Notes under the pieces: model-generated | The model's input: only the letters and a program-made list of their open reading frames with translations | Database searches by the model: none | What the model was told of the DNA's origin: nothing | Position numbers and translations under genes: made by a program | Shown here: positions 36,551 through 37,144 of the stretch, piece after piece | Position numbering within the stretch: position 1 is the stretch's first letter | Layout of the letters: every line of letters begins with the position of its first letter | Origin: Candidatus Woesearchaeota archaeon | GTDB lineage: Archaea; Nanobdellota; Nanobdellia; Woesearchaeales; GW2011-AR9 | Length of the DNA: 37,144 nt | Direction of reading: 5' to 3' | NCBI GenBank assembly: GCA_018670095.1 | Contig: JABHRR010000062.1 | Span: 1 to 37,144 of the forward strand

Positions 36551-36982
36551 TTAATCTTTACTCTTTTTTCTTCTATAACCTTGGGATTCATGACATTTAT
36601 TAATAAAATCTTTATGGCCAACTGTAACATATTCTGCATCTTTCGGCATATTCTCGGTTGTGTGATAGAAAATAAAAGAAGGTTCGGGAGGGATAGTAAC
36701 TTCATTTTCTGTGTTTAATAAAGTTAATTCTAATTGGCCATCTGTTCTAAAAAGAGTTTTTAAAATTCTGTGACGCATATCTATACCCCGAGTCTGTATA
36801 GATGGATAAAAACAAGAAACAACTTGATCATCGTAAGCAGGGCCAACAAGGTATTTTGAATTGCGAGACCTGGCAACTTTAAATTCCAAAGGGTTTTTAC
36901 TTTGCCTATTTCCAATAACTCTTAAATCCACGTGGCACTCAGAATCTGCCAATATTTCCAAAGCATCTGGTAATTTGTCCAT
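36551..36982 (-). CDS. Hypothetical protein, 143 aa
   Basis: Complete convergent ORF, no known motif. Confidence 0.6.
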   Translation of the reverse strand: MDKLPDALEILADSECHVDLRVIGNRQSKNPLEFKVARSRNSKYLVGPAYDDQVVSCFYPSIQTRGIDMRHRILKTLFRTDGQLELTLLNTENEVTIPPEPSFIFYHTTENMPKDAEYVTVGHKDFINKCHESQGYRRKKSKD

Positions 36983-37104
36983 TTTAATATTAAAATAGTT
37001 AGTTACTATTTAATAATTTATTTAGTATAGAAGTATGATTGTATACAAAAACAATTAACTTTCTTACCGTTACTTATATAAATAATATAATATTCTTTAC
37101 TTCT

Positions 37105-37144
37105 ATGAACTTCCAACAGGAAATAATTAAACTTTTAGTAAAAG
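37105..37144 (+). CDS. Start of a CDS running off the window (MNFQQEIIKLLVK...)
   Basis: ATG with upstream TATATAAATAATATAATA; truncated by window end. Confidence 0.55.
   Translation, partial: MNFQQEIIKLLVK

Noticed and set aside
36981-36996. 16-bp palindrome ATTTTAATATTAAAAT at the start of the 36551-36982 gene
   Set aside because: AT-only palindromes are frequent in such AT-rich intergenic DNA; no second copy noticed.
1-37144. CRISPR array, transposase, integrase or prophage module
   Set aside because: No regularly spaced repeats, mobile-element proteins or terminal inverted repeats were seen.

Overview
AT-rich, gene-dense archaeal chromosome segment. The following point to a DPANN-type archaeon, probably near Woesearchaeota/Pacearchaeota (taxonomy is inference): archaeal CCA-adding enzyme, Spt5, SecE, FtsZ, class I LysRS, class III signal-peptide pilin, initiator tRNA with A1:U72, TATA boxes about 25-30 bp before many ATGs, and many small membrane or lineage-specific proteins. 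I see no CRISPR array, IS element, integrase or rRNA. Most of the window is housekeeping. The most interesting locus is a 1173-aa protein (19296-22817). It appears co-linear with a family B DNA polymerase: the DEDDy exonuclease motifs are present, motif A is not recognisable, and the motif-C DTD position reads QNN. It is a candidate polymerase-dead, exonuclease-competent PolB paralogue. Other notable items: an 86-aa Dph2 fragment in the secE-spt5 operon; an NFACT-R protein lacking NFACT-N; an endonuclease V with Asp to Asn at a catalytic position; a 40-aa smORF absent from the ORF track, with its own TATA box and an upstream nested repeat array; a membrane protein with a basic 11-residue repeat tail; and an operon with a PRTase-like protein. 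All homology calls are from reading motifs; no searches were run.
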